A stretch of 64,000 bases of DNA from Adenophora triphylla var. japonica (Eukaryota > Streptophyta > Magnoliopsida > Asterales > Campanulaceae). A program made the translations under genes and the position numbers. The DNA is taken from the NCBI GenBank assembly GCA_022495995.1, contig JAFEMH010000739.1:186001-250000 (forward strand), written 5' to 3'. Below are positions 10,951 through 24,100 of the stretch, piece after piece. The notes beneath the pieces were generated by a model. The model worked only from the letters and a program-made list of their open reading frames with translations, made no database searches and was not told the origin of the DNA. Each line of letters starts with the position of its first letter. The stretch's first letter is position 1.

Positions 10951-12700
10951 ATCCTGTTGCATATCATTTATGTTTGGCATCACATTTTGCTTATATGTGA
11001 CATACATCGTTGAGAATTTGTTTTATTGTTAGAGGATTCTGCTCTTATGAGAGAATACCTCGAACCTTCTTTGGTTTACCACGATGGTGATGTGGTTATG
11101 GCCCGAGCATGTATTGCCAGTGGGTTTGGTATGATTATTAATTTATGATTTTGAGATATACTTGACCTGGAGGGTTAAGTAATTGTTGTATAATGGTAGA
11201 TTATCATAATAGGTGAGCCTCCTTTTTCCATGCCTAGATTTGCTTATATTGGTAATTGTTATAGGTAAACCTTAATGTGAAATTCTTGTTATATGTGGGT
11301 ATTTAAGGTGAAAATTTTTGAGTTAAGATGTGAAGAGCAATTGATATATGCTAGACTTGCATAAGGAGTCTTTTCCAAAATTTTTATGTGCTAGTTGTAA
11401 GTAAATGGTAATTGTGCTCCCGTCGATATGTTTCATGTGTTGGTTCTGAGTAGGATAAGCAGAATTGTAATCCCTATTTTGATGACTTTAGAGTAATTAG
11501 AATTGATGATATCCTTGTTAATTAAAGTTTCGGGAAGGTTGTAAAAATAAATTGAGAATTGGGTTAATTATTCCTTGTGAAGAATCCTTATATGCAAAGT
11601 TTAGCTAGTGTTAGCTCGAGAGGATTGCAAATTTTGGGTTATGTGGTTTCAAACTCGGATGTTACCATGGATCTTGTGAGGGTTGAGTCCGTGATCTTGG
11701 AATTGGCAAGTGCTATCGAAGAGATTTAAGAAATTCTTGAGAATTGTAGAGTCGTTGCGTTGGTTGACTCTAAAGGGCGTATAATTGGTGTAGGATGTAA
11801 TAAGGATGAATCATATTGTTAGTAATGGAAATTAGGTTGGCTATGGACCCGATCCTTACCTTACCTAGTGGATGTGGGGATCTTGTGAAATTTTAAGTAT
11901 ATATTACCGGAAGATCAAGGTGTAGTGTTGTGCAAATTGGGAAGGTGATAGCGTATGTTCGAGAAAGTTAATTTAGATAGAGCGGAAATTTCTTATCATT
12001 GTTCGAGAGCGGTTACAATTGTTTGTGTGATTTAAACGGAATCTTATCTTTTGAAGTTCTCTATCGGGGATGGTTACCGATCCTAAGAGTTGAAGGATTT
12101 TTGTAGTCGATAGGAAATATGATTACCAGTGGTTGGGTATGTATAATATTAATTATCATTTTAACATTAAGATAAAACCGTATGAGACGTTGTTAGGAAA
12201 GAAATTATCGATCTCTAATTTGTTGGGATTAAATTGGGGAAGCAAGGTCTAAGGTAATTTAGCGCCAAAGTTTGTTAATCCATTTGAAGTTTTAGGAAAT
12301 GTTGGTGAGTCGACTTATAGACCGATTTGGGGGCGACTTATCGAGTATTCGAAGTTTAAATGTGATATCGTAATGTATTGGGTGACATAAGATGTAATAC
12401 TTTTTATCTATATTTCTGTGAGGGCGTGAAAATTCGGGCTAGTGAGAATTTTATGGTATTCTTGGGGTGTTGCATCGTAAAATCGTGTTATTAATGAAAT
12501 TAGAAATCTTGGGAAGAATCATAGAAATGAAGAGACTAATTGAGAATTGAAGTCCTAGAGTACTCGGGTTATGGGAATGTATAGTAGAGTCATGCCATTG
12601 AGAAATCTAGTGGAAAAGTATTAAGTTAGAAATTGTGAAAAGGTAACCTTTGCTATTTGATCCTTAGGGTAAGCGACAGCCAAATTCGGGACGAATTTTC
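10951..12700 (+). pseudogene. Decayed gypsy pol remnant
   Basis: Only about 1.75 kb separates gag from the 3' LTR, against roughly 3.5-4 kb expected for a full gypsy pol. No intact protease, reverse transcriptase or RNase H is readable. Around 12150-12340 a degenerate integrase C-terminal region can be followed (KPYETLLGKKL, then LAPKFVNPFEVLGNVGE), equivalent to the conserved PYEALYG and GPFEIL motifs of plant gypsy integrases. The remainder is unassigned and full of stops. Confidence 0.65.
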
Positions 12701-12716
12701 TTTAAGGGGGAGTGAG
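12701..12716 (+). other. Polypurine tract of the gypsy element
   Basis: TTTAAGGGGGAGTGAG lies immediately upstream of the 3' LTR, where the plus-strand primer is expected. Confidence 0.8.
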
Positions 12717-15382
12717 TGTAACGACCCCAACCCTAGGCATTTATTTTTAATATTATATTAAATGCTTTTAATATTTATATTTATTTTTATGTGTTCAATT
12801 ATGTCTTTAAACTCTTAAATTTAGATAATTGGGTGGGAAGTGAATTAGGAACCTTTTGAGAATTTATTGGACATTAAATAAATAAACTTGGATAATAATA
12901 ATAATGGGAAAATGATGAATAGTGTAGGGAGGTTAAATGAGTAGGATGAATTTATTTAATAAAAGAGTTAATTTTAAATTAAAGTGGAAGTGAAAGCCTT
13001 GGTAGATATTCTTGGTGGGGGGCCAAAATCCCTTACTTCCCCATGCCATGCCAAGTGTCACCCCCTCTCCTCTCCCCCTTGCCTCCCCTAGCCGGCCCCT
13101 CCCCCTCTCCTTACCCTCCTCACACTTCTTCCTCCTCCTTCATTTTACTTCTTCCTCTAGAGAAAATCCTAGAGAGCTCCCATGGAAGCCCAAGCATGAA
13201 GCTTTGAAGTCAAGAACATTTCTTCACCAAAAATCAAGTCTTAGAGCATCCTTGAAGTGGGTTCATCTTGGGAACTCATCTAGCTAGAAAGATCCACATT
13301 CCTTTGCAAATCCAAGTGAGTTATTATGACCCTTCCTTTCCTTTAAATGTTCATGGATTGTTTAAGGTTGTTATAGTGTAAAATGATTATTTGATACTTT
13401 GTGAGATCTACTTGGGTTGAGGAAGTGGTTAATGTTTTAGAAGAATGTTGTCATTTATGAAAGTGTTAAAAGTGTAAGAAAATGGAATGATTAGATTTAA
13501 AGGAGTTAATTTGAAAGGTGGAAGTTAAATGGGTTGGAATCAAATAGTAAATGGTTTAGGTTTATATCATTTTGGGAGTTTAAAGGGATGTAGTATGAGA
13601 GCTATGAAGTTGGAAATGCCTTTTCGGTTCATAACTTAGGATGCCTTTGGTTGGAATCTTGGGATTTTAGAGCCATTGTTGTAGTTCTTCTTGTTTGTGC
13701 AAATTCTGGGCCGAGGGACGAGTCGTCCCTTGGACGAAGGGAAGTCGTGACCTAAGGGGGGACGCCAGGTTCAGTGGGGGGTAACTTGGGGACGAGTCGT
13801 GCCCTGGGGGACGAGTCGTCCCCTGGTCAGATTCTCTCACCTCAACTTTATAGCTATTCAAACCTAACCAAACTGGAACCAAAATGAAATCTCTTTAACC
13901 TAGATTAAAGTAGAATACTTTGGCTACATAAGGACATCTTAAGTGATCAAAATGGAATTGTGGAAGTAGTTTAAACATTGTTCCGAAAAGGGTTGAGAGG
14001 CTTGATTTGTGACTTCACCAAAATAGTTCCAACTTGGGAAATAGATCTTGAACTTCATTTAGGTTATTCGATGTTATATAAGAAATATGAAGGAATGGTT
14101 ATGATCCATAGTGGCCTTACTTACCCCATATCTTTGGTGAGTAGTTTGCACTAGTGTAGAATCTATAGGTTTCACCATTAAGCTACTTGGTAATTGAACT
14201 TGAACCTTCATAGGGGCCTTGTACCCTTGTATATGGAAATTGTAGGGTAGGTTAATGATACCTCGTGCCCTTACTTAGTGTTACCTATATATATTGTTGT
14301 TGATGTTGTTTAGTGTGCTCATAAACTGTGGCACTTTCGATATTGATTGGGCATGAGTATATACTACCATGTGGCTATTGTTATCCCCTTTGTGGATTTA
14401 TATTGCTATCTTTATGATATTCTATTGTGGTATGTATCCCTACTTTGGATCATACAATGTTTGGTTAAGCAAGTATGTTATTACCGTGCTTAGTTATGTA
14501 AATCCAGTGGTATTGGTTTATTTGTTTGTTGGGCAATGTTATGGATTTATAATGGCACCGAGCCGAGTTCATTATAATTCATACATTGCCGAAGTTTGTC
14601 CCCTTGCGTGGGATTTGTGGGCTAGCATCTCCTTTTGAGGTAGGTGGTCTAGTTTTCACCTGGGATAGGACTCGTGTGTCCGAGTCCCCGTGAGTGCCGT
14701 TATTGTTCATGGTTCCGGAATCGCTTCATCAAGCTATTCTTCTTTGCTCGGATGTGTATATCCTTTTGGAGATAAAACCTTGGCTCGAGTATCCTTCTAA
14801 GTGTTACTTTATCGTACCTATGTGTTGTGATATATTCATGCCGAGCCGGGTCGTTGTTTCCAACCGTATGGGACGGTTGGCGGCGGGAGCCTCTTGGGTT
14901 ATATGGATATGTCTTTTGATGTGTTGCATCTTATATGGCATATTCTTTGCATGCATAATAGCTCATTGAGATTTATTCTCACCCCTCTCCCTTTACTGTT
15001 TTAGATTCCGAGACAGGTGACCCGAACCAGTGAGGCCGGGGATTTCATTGTGGACTTTTGCTTTTGGGGCTTGACAAGTTAAGTATAGGAGTGGGTTGTT
15101 TAGGAGTATTTATTAAGTATTCCTCTTTTGTAATTTGTTTGAAAAACACTTTTATCAAACAATGTTGTTCAGGGTTTTGTGTAATTAATCAGATTTCGGA
15201 TTTTTAAAGTTGTAGTTGGATCTCCTTTTAGTAGAGATATTATTAATTAATTCTTACTTGGAAGTTTGAAAAGTAGTTTTCCTTTAAAGGTAAATAAATG
15301 TTTTAAAAATTTAGATGGATTTTCTTAGTTTGAGCTCCTCTAGCTCGGGACACGTGTTAGGTCCCGGGTTGGGGTGCTCACA
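12717..15382 (+). repeat. 3' LTR of the gypsy element (2666 bp)
   Basis: Same termini as the 5' LTR, followed by the target duplication ATTGG. It repeats the palindromic GGGACGAGTCGTCCC block at about 13710-13830. Differences from the 5' LTR cluster at about 14325-14880 as short insertions and substitutions, besides one extra C near 13065. The insertion is fairly young but not recent. Confidence 0.95.
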
Positions 15383-15512
15383 ATTGGCTTAGCTGATATT
15401 TTCTTGAACTTTTTCTTTCATTGGTGCCGGTTAAAACTTTTATCTTTTTCTTCTTCTCTTTTGAATAGTTGGTGCTACTCGTGCTGCTGTGGATGTTGGA
15501 TATGTTCCTAAT

Positions 15513-15747
15513 TGTTAGAATATTAGTCTCCATGAGATAATATTCTGTATATATGTTATATATTTATTATATTAGTCTCCTTGTATAGATTATTCTCTAG
15601 CATTTTGTAATTGATCTTATTCCTTTAAATTAGCTAATATAGTTGTATAGGGATTGTATAGGGATTGAGTTACATTTTATTAGGATTCTCTGATTGTATA
15701 TAAACCAAAGGATGAATAATATTTTGGGAACAGAAAATATTCTTTTA
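15513..15747 (+). repeat. 5' LTR of copia element 1
   Basis: 235 bp, TGTTAGAATATT...TTCTTTTA, preceded by ETFA exon sequence ending CCTAAT. Confidence 0.95.
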
Positions 15748-15855
15748 TGGTATCACGAGACCTAGGTTTTCTTTTCTTCCGATGCGCCTAGTTGTTTTCG
15801 TGCCTATATCGCCGCCCCTCTCTTCTCTAATCTCTTTTGTTTTTCCGGCCAATCT

Positions 15856-16587
15856 ATGTCTGCCTCCAAGTTCCATCCAGCTCTTTCTGTCTCCAACATC
15901 AAGAATCACGTGGCCATAATATTGGAATTGGAGAGTGGACAATATGCAACTTGGGCAGAGTTGTTCAAAACTCATACTCGAGTGGTAAGGGTTCTTCATC
16001 ACATTATTTCTCCAGATACGGGTAGGTCACAACCACCCACAACCGACGAGGAAATAGAGTTGTGGTCTACTCTAGATGCCACCGTCCTTGGTTGGATCTA
16101 TTCCACTATCTCTATTGATCTTCTCAACACTGTCATGGAACCGGATAGCACGGCTATGTACACATGGAACCGCCTCCGTGACATCTTCTTTGACAACAAA
16201 AATTCCCGTGCCGTGACAATAGATCAAGATTTTTCCCATACTCTTATGGAATCCTTCACTTCGGCCTCTTCTTATTGCCAACATCTCAAGCAGTTGGCTG
16301 ACCAATTAACGAACGTTGGGGCTCCTGTCTCCAACGACCGCTTGGTTTTTCAAATGGTTTCGGGGCTGACGGAGGCATACAACGGAGTTGGGACGATGAT
16401 CCGGCAGACTTCTCCTCTTCCACAATTCTATCAAGCTCGTTCTATGCTTACCCTTGAGGAGGCCGGCCTACACAAGAAGAATGCCACAGCCTCGACAATG
16501 GTAGCTCGTGCAGATGGAACAGTCCTGCCGACCCTCACTCCACCGTATCTACCTTCGGTTCAGCCTTCTGCTGGTCAACGGGGATAG
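15856..16587 (+). pseudogene. Copia element 1 gag
   Basis: The open frame of 243 codons begins [19 protein letters not shown] and contains the copia Gag core ([19 protein letters not shown], then [19 protein letters not shown] and [13 protein letters not shown]). It ends at a TAG just where the Gly/Gln-rich linker would continue. No zinc knuckle is seen in frame. It would encode the structural Gag protein; the stop separates it from pol. Confidence 0.85.
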
Positions 16588-16889
16588 CAGAAAAACAATG
16601 GTGGGAAGAAATGGGTACTGGGAAGAATACAGGAAATAGTGGAAAGCGGGTTTCTGGATCTAATGTTCGTGGCTCGAATACTCCTGCTCAGATGGATCAG
16701 CTGTGGCCGCAGCAAGCGTGGGGAACAAGTTTCTGGCCTTAGGCTGTCCCGCCATGCCCCTATCCGACCACACCAGGCGCCTGGCCTCGGCCACCTTATT
16801 CTCAGCCGCAGACTCGACAGCCTGCTGGTATCCTTGGCCCTCGTCCTCCGCAAGCATACGCTACTACTGGACCCTCCACACCCACATAT

Positions 16890-19800
16890 GTGGAAAATGC
16901 TATGCACACTTTGGGGCTTACTCCTCCGCCTCAAAATTGGCTCATGGACTCCGGCGCTACAAACCATATGACATCCTCGTCAGGTAACCTCGCGCCTTAT
17001 TTCAATTTGAGTAATAAACTTGGCATTATAGTTGGTAATGGGAATTCTATCCCAATCATTGGTTATGGTCACACCAAAATTACTCCGTCCCATCCCTTTC
17101 TCACTCTTAAAAATGTCCTACATGCACCAAAAATTGTCAAAAATCTCATTTCAGTTCGTAAGTTTTGTTCCGATAACTCTGTTTCTGTGGAGTTTGACTC
17201 TTTTGGATTTTCTGTGAAGGATTTTCGGACGGGGAGGCGTCTTATGAGATGTGAGAGTAAGGGGGAGCTTTATCCTATCACCAACTCTATTTCCAGTTCT
17301 TCTGCTTCACCTTCAGCTTTTGTTGCTTTGTCGTATTCTTTGTGGCACGAAAGGTTGGGTCATCCTGGCACACCAATTGTGGACTCTCTTCGCAAGAAAA
17401 ACTTTATTGATTGTAATAGGTCTAGACAGTCGAATATTTGTCATGCTTGTTCCTTAGGGAAACATATTCGACTTCCTTTTGATATTATTCATAGCGACAT
17501 TTGGACGTCTCCAGTTTTAAGTACTTCTGGTCACAGATATTATGTGTTTTTTCTGGATGATTATTCTAAATTTTTATGGGTATATCCTTTAGCTAGAAAA
17601 TCGGATGTTTATTCTATTTTTCTTTCTTTTCGTAATTTGATCCGTACTCAATTTGAAAGAGAAATTAAAACAATCCAATGTGATAATGGAAGAGAATTTG
17701 ACAATAATCAATTCTGGGATTTTTGTAAACAAAATGGTCTTTCTTTCCGTCTCTCCTGTCCATATACTTCCTCTCAAAATGGTACAGCTGAACGCAAAAT
17801 TCGAACTATTAATAACATGATGCGCACATTATTAGTTCATGCCTCTCTTCCTCCTTTTTGGCATCACGCTCTTTCAATGGCCACATATTTACTAAATATA
17901 ATCCCAAATAAATCTTTGACTTTTCATTCTCCTCTCAAAGTTTTATATACTCGAGATCCCACCTACAAACACCTTAGGGTATTTGGTTATGTTTGCTATC
18001 CTCTCTTTCCTTGTCCCACAATAAATAAGCTTCAAGCTCGTTCGTCTCCATGTGTTTTCTTAGGTTTTCCTGAAAATCATCGAGGTTACAAGTGTTATGA
18101 TATTTCATCTAAAAGAATCTTTTTGAGTCGACATGTTCTTGTTGACGAAAAACGTTTTCCGTTTGAGTTGTTGAGTCCGTCTCATTCCTCGAATTATAAT
18201 TTTCTCACAGATGAAATTTCTCCTTATAATATGGCCCAATGGACCCAAGACTCTGGTGAACCCAATTCGACACTTCCGGCTCACCATCCTCATTCTCCAG
18301 TGGCCCAGTCGGCCGGTCCTCATGTGCCCATTCCAGTGCAAGTTTCGCCTGAGCCTCCTTCTCCATTGGCCCAACAGCCAAGTCCTGGTCTCCCTCCTTC
18401 TGCCGAACAACCATCTACTCTAAATCCTCCGCCCAATGTTCCTGTTCATTCTGGCCCAGTTACTCGCAGTCAAAGTGGGATTTTTAAACCAAAAATTTCA
18501 TTTAATTTACATTCTGCCGTCACAAAATCTCCCCTTCCACGTGATCCTGTGACTGCTCTTCATGATTATAACTGGAAAACTGCTATGAATGACGAGTTTA
18601 CTGCTCTTATTGATAATAAGACGTGGGTGTTGGTACCCCGTCCGCCTAATACTAATGTGATTCGCTCTATGTGAATTTTTACTCACAAGGTTAGGTCAGA
18701 CGGTTCTTTTGAGAGGCACAAAGCTCGCCTTGTTTGTGATGACAAAACTCAAAGGGTTGGCATTGATTGTGGGGAGACATTTAGCCCAGTGGTTAAACCG
18801 GCTACAATTCGGACTGTTCTTAGTCTTGCCATGTCACGTCGTTGGTCCATTCATCAACTCGATGTGAAAAATTCATTTTTGCATGGAGATATTAGTGAGA
18901 CAGTTTATATGCATCAACCACTTGGTTTTCGTAGTAAAATGTTTCTGGATCATGTTTGTTTTTGAAGAAATCTCTGTATGGGCTTAAGCAGACGCCGAGT
19001 GCTTAGTATAAGCGTTTCGCAGATTTTGTATCCTCTCTTGGTTTTGTTCAAAGCAAGTCGGATAATTCTTTATTTATATTTCACAACCAGATACAACTTA
19101 TTTGTTAGTATACGTTGATGATATAATTTTGACTGCTTCATCTGATGCTCTTCGACTCTCTATTATATCTCGACTGAGTACAGAATTTGCCATGAAAGAT
19201 TTGGGTGACCTCTATTATTTTCTAGGTATTGCTGTATCTCAACATAAGGGTAGTTTATTTTTATCGCAACACAAGTATGCTGAGGAGATTGTGGAGCGTG
19301 CGGGGATGTCATCTTGTAAACCTGCTCTTACACCGGTTGACACCAAACCAAAGCTCAGTGCCTCGGTTAGCCCCTTATATTCGGATCCGTCCCACAATTA
19401 CAGTTTGGCAGGTGCGTTGCAATATTTGACTTTCACTCGTCCTGATATTTCTTATGCAGTTCAGCAAATCTGTCTGTTCATGCATGCTCCTCGAGAGGAA
19501 CATATGCTTGCACTCAAGCGTATAATCCGTTATATACAAGGTTCTCTCCAGCATGGCCTGTATATTCATCCATCTCCAACTTCTTCCTTAGTATCGTATA
19601 CGGATGCGGATTGGGCAGGTTGCCCGGACACTCGCCGGTCTACCTCCGGTTATTACGTATTTTTTTGGGATAATTTTGTCTCTTGATCCGCCAAGCGACA
19701 GGCTATTATTTCGCGTTCTAGTGTCGAAGCCGAATATAGGGGAGTGGCTAATGTTGTTTCAAAGTCGTGTTGGCTTCGCAATTTATTACTAGAGCTTTGT

Positions 19801-20068
19801 TGTCCAATTACCCATGCCACCTTGGTCTATTGTGACAATGTTAGCGCGGTTTAATTGTTAGGAAATCCGGTGCAACATCAGCGCACCAAACATATAAAGA
19901 TGGATATCTTATTCGTGCGTGAGAAAGTAGCCCGTGGGGAAGTCCGCGTACTTCACATTCCGTCTCGTTATCAAGTTGCCGATAATTTTACGAAGGGATT
20001 ATCATTGATTTTATTTGAAGACTTTCGTGACAGTCGCGGTGTTCGATTATCTCCCGCTTCGACTGCGG
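16890..20068 (+). pseudogene. Copia element 1 pol (protease, integrase, reverse transcriptase, RNase H), broken
   Basis: The first frame, 16890-18674, holds the aspartic protease site (WLMDSGATNHM), the GAG-pre-integrase motif (LWHERLGHPG) and the integrase core (HSDIWTSP, IQCDNGREF, SSQNGTAERKIR). A stop at 18672-18674 and further stops and frame changes follow through the N-terminal half of reverse transcriptase (IHQLDVKNSFLHGDI, LYGLKQTPSA). The frame reopens at 19102-19686 with the catalytic YVDD and the RNase H region (SYTDADWAGCPDTRRSTSGY). It is broken again by stops near 19685 and 19852, before ending with QHQRTKHIKMDI and ADNFTKGLS. The order integrase before reverse transcriptase identifies copia. 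Several inactivating changes make autonomous movement unlikely. Confidence 0.9.
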
Positions 20069-20073
20069 GGGAG

Positions 20074-20308
20074 TGTTAGAATATTAGTCTCCATGAGATA
20101 ATATTCTGTATATATGTTATATATTTATTATATTAGTCTCCTTGTATAGATTATTCTCTAGCATTTTGTAATTGATCTTATTCCTTTAAATTAGCTAGTA
20201 TAGTTGTATAGGGATTGTATAGGGATTGAGTTACATTTTATTAGGATTCTCTGATTGTATATAAACCAAAGGATGAATAATATTTTGGGAACGGAAAATA
20301 TTCTTTTA
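20074..20308 (+). repeat. 3' LTR of copia element 1
   Basis: 235 bp, nearly identical to the 5' LTR, followed by the duplicated CTAAT and then the rest of ETFA exon A (GACCTCCGG). Confidence 0.95.
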
Positions 20309-21155
20309 CTAATGACCTCCGGGTAACATTTGTTGGAATATTGGATGAATATTAGGGTGAATTGAAAAGTCAACAAGGAGTTTAAAATCCAAAAGACACG
20401 ACAGTTCAAATTCAATGAACTGCTCGGCCGAGCAAGGCATAAGCCTCGGCCGAGCATGACTGTCCAGAGACATGACTCTTCTGTTAGACTTTGCTCGGGC
20501 GAGGCACCAAAGTGCTCGGCCGAGCAACTAGCCTATGCTCGGGCGAGGCACCAATGGTGCTCGGCCGAGCAGTTGTTGTCCGTTCAGATTGATGTCCGAA
20601 CAGGTGCTAGCTTGAAGGGTTGTGACTTTTGTGAAACAATCACAACTGATCTGGCTTAATCTACCCTATATATAGACTCCTATTCCTTCATTCAGTCATA
20701 AAGTAATTCAATCAAGTTGTTATCAAATCAAACACAACAATTCAATTCTCTCTCTCCCTCATTCAAAGTGTTCTTGATTCGTTTCAAAGAGTTCGTTCAT
20801 CATTTCTTCAAAGTTCGAAGACTAAGAGCAAGTCTGATTTTTGGTTCGCCCGTCAAGGTTAGTTAAAGTGCACACTAACTCTTGGTAAAAAGCGTTGTGT
20901 TTTGGGAGACATTCGCCATCGATCCGTTTGCACAATTACGGAGACGAAATATTGTCTTAAGGAGATTTGCTTCAGCATACCTCGCTTTAATCTCCATCGT
21001 TTGATTTACGTATTGAAGATTTATCTAAACATATACTCCCTCCGTCCCATTACAAATCACACACTTTCCTTTTTGGGCGTCCCACTACAAATCACACACT
21101 TCCTAAAAAAGAAAATTTTTTATCACTATTCCCTCCACTCATTCTCTCTCCTACA

Positions 21156-24100
21156 TCTATATAATATATAAAAGCAGAAACATTTCAAGACCATACAGCT
21201 CGCCACGTGGAATTCCAAGTCAGCTCTACGTTCACCAATTATTAGCCGCCATGTGTCACATTCAATGAAGAGTTTTATTTTAGATTTTGATTTAAACACA
21301 AATTTTAGCTTTTAAATGCAAACAAAATATTTTTAAACGTAATAAATTCAAACTACAGCGGTTCAACTATTTCATCTGAAAGAATGTGATGGTGGTAGAA
21401 AGTAAAAACTTTGTCTTGGAGCATGCACTGATTTCTCTTATCATTATCCCCCATATTAAATTTTAGATTATTAGATTAGTTTGTTTTATTGGATTAAATT
21501 TAATTTGTTTAAATTGTATTATTCTCTCCATCCTAAAATGAATGATTTTTTTTTCAAAATTTAAGAATCATTTTAAAAAATTTAATTTTAATCTAGAAAA
21601 AATAATAAACATTCTTTTAATTCATTTTCAAAATTTTAGATTTGTAAAAATATAATGAATTATGAAAAAAAAATTAAATCAAATAATTTAAAGGAACATT
21701 TATTTTGAGACAATAATGGTCATTCAATCTATCTATATAATACTCCCTCCGTCCCACAACAAGTGACACACTTTGCTATTTTGGGCGTCCCACTAATAAG
21801 TCACACTTCCTAAAATGGCAAAGAATCTTTACTATTCCCTCCACTCATTCTCTCTCCTACATTATTTTAATACTCACAACACCATTATAATTTACTATTC
21901 TCTCCACTCATTCTCTCTCCTACTCAACTATCTACACTCACAACACATCAACCTTTTCACTTTTTCCTTAATTCCCGTGCGGAACAGTAACTGTGTCACT
22001 TGTTCTGGGACGGAGGGAGTATATAAAAGCAGAAATATTTCAAGATCATACAGCTCGCCACGTGGAATTCCAAGTCAGCTCTATGTTCACCAATTATTAG
22101 CCGCCATGTGTCACATTCAATGAAGTGTTTTATTTTAGATTTTGATTTAAACACAAATTTAAGCTTTTAAATGCAAACAAAATATTATTAAACGCAATAA
22201 ATTCAAACTACAGCGGTTCAACTACTTCATCGAAAAAAATGTGATGGTGGTAGAAAGTAGAAACATTGTCTTGGAGCATGCATTGATTTATCTTATCATT
22301 ATCCCCCATATTAGATTTTAGATTATTAGATTAGTTTATTTTATTGGATTAAATTTAATTTGTTTAAACTGTATTATTCTCTCCATCCTAAAATGAATGA
22401 TTTTTTTTCAAAATTTAAGAATCATTTAATCATTTTAAAAAAATTAATTTTAATCTAGAAAAAATAATAAACATTCTTTTAATTCATTTTCAAAATTTTA
22501 GATTTGCAAAAATATAATGAATTATGAAAAAAAATTAAATCAAAAAATTTAAAGGAACATTTATTTTGAGACAATAATGGTCATTCAATATATCTATATA
22601 ATATATAAAAGCAGAAACATTTCAAGACCATACAGCTCGCCACGTGAAATTTCAAGTCAGCTCTATGTTCACCAATTATTAGCCGCCATCTGTCACATTC
22701 AATGAAGAGCTTTATTTTAGATTTTGATTTAAACACAAATTTTAGCTTTTAAATGCAAACAAAATATTTTTAAACGTAATAAATTCAAACTACAGCGGTT
22801 TAACTACTTCATCCGAAAGAATGTGATGGTGGTAGAAAGTATAAACATTGTCTTGGAGCATGCACTGATTTCTCTTATCATTATCCCTCATATTAGATTT
22901 TAGATTATTAGATTATTTTATTTTATTGGATTAAATTTAATTTGTTTAAATTTTATTATTCTCTCCATCCTAAAATGAATGATTTGTTTTCAAAATTTAA
23001 CAATCATTTTGAAAAAATTAATTTTAATCTAGAAAAAAATAATAAACATTCTTTTAATTCATTTTCAAAATTTTAGATTTGTAAAAGTATAATGAATTAT
23101 GAAAAAAAATTAAATCAAAAAATTTAAAAGAACATTTATTTTGAGACAATAATGGTCATTCAATCTATATAATATATAAAAGCAGAAACATTTCAAGACC
23201 ATACAGCTCGCCACGTGAAATTTCAAGTCAGCTCTACGTTCACCAATTATTAGCTGCCATGTGTCACATTCAATGAAGAGTTTTATTTTAGATTTTGATT
23301 TAAACACAAATTTTAGATTTTAAATGCAAACAAAATATTTTTAAACGTAATAAATTCAAACTACAGCGGTTCAACTATTTCATCCGAAAGAATGTGATGG
23401 TGGTAGAAAGTAAAAACATTGTTTTGGAGTATGCACTGATTTCTCTTATCATTATCCCCCATATTTAATTTTAGATTATTAGATTAGTTTATTTTATTTG
23501 ATTAAATTTAATTTGTTTAAATTGTATTATTCTCTCCATCCTAAAATGAATGATTTTTTTTTTCAAAAGTTATGAATCATTTTAAAAAAATTAATTTTAA
23601 TCTAGAAAAAATAATAAACATTCTTTTAATTCATTTTCAAAATTTTAGATTTGTAAAAATATAATGAATTATGAAAAAAAGTTAAATAAAAAAATTTAAA
23701 GGAACATTTGTTTTGAGACAATAATGGTCATTCAATCTATCTATATAATATATAAAAGCAGAAACATTTCAAGACCATACAGCTCGCCACGTGAAATTCC
23801 AAGTCAGCTCTATGTTCACCAATTATTAGCAGCCATGTGTCACATTCAATGAAGAGTTTTATTTTAGATTTTGATTTAAACACAAATTTTAGCTTTTAAA
23901 TGCAAACAAAATATTATTAAACATAATAAATTCAAACTACAGCGGTTCAACTACTTCATCCGAAAAAATGTGATGGTGGTAGAAAGTAGAAACATTGTCT
24001 TGGAGCATGCACTGATTTCTCTTATCATTATCCCCCTTATTAGATTTTAGATTATTAGATTAGTTTATTTTATTGGATTAAATTTAATTTCTTTAAATTG

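Larger units (their letters stand above)
7039..15382 (+). mobile_element. Ty3/gypsy LTR retrotransposon, structurally complete but pol-decayed
   Basis: The element is bounded by two near-identical LTRs (7039-9694 and 12717-15382), each TGTAACGACCCC...GGTGCTCACA. A 5-bp target duplication ATTGG flanks it at 7034-7038 and 15383-15387. A tRNA-iMet primer binding site follows the 5' LTR, and a purine tract with AAGGGGGAGTGAG precedes the 3' LTR. The internal region is only about 3 kb: a recognisable gag with two zinc knuckles, then a decayed and shortened pol whose last readable part is an integrase tail. Large LTRs and the integrase motif type suggest a Tekay/Del-like chromovirus, which is inference. 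It is probably mobilised only in trans, if at all. Confidence 0.95.
15513..20308 (+). mobile_element. Ty1/copia retrotransposon inserted in ETFA exon A
   Basis: Two 235-bp LTRs (15513-15747 and 20074-20308) begin TGTTAGAATATTAG and end TATTCTTTTA. They differ at about two positions, which points to recent insertion. A 5-bp duplication CTAAT flanks the element (15508-15512 and 20309-20313). The primer binding site TGGTATCACGAG follows the 5' LTR, and GGGGGAG precedes the 3' LTR. Both LTRs end TA rather than CA. The internal region has gag and pol in the usual copia order (protease, integrase, reverse transcriptase, RNase H), but with stops and frameshifts. Confidence 0.96.
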
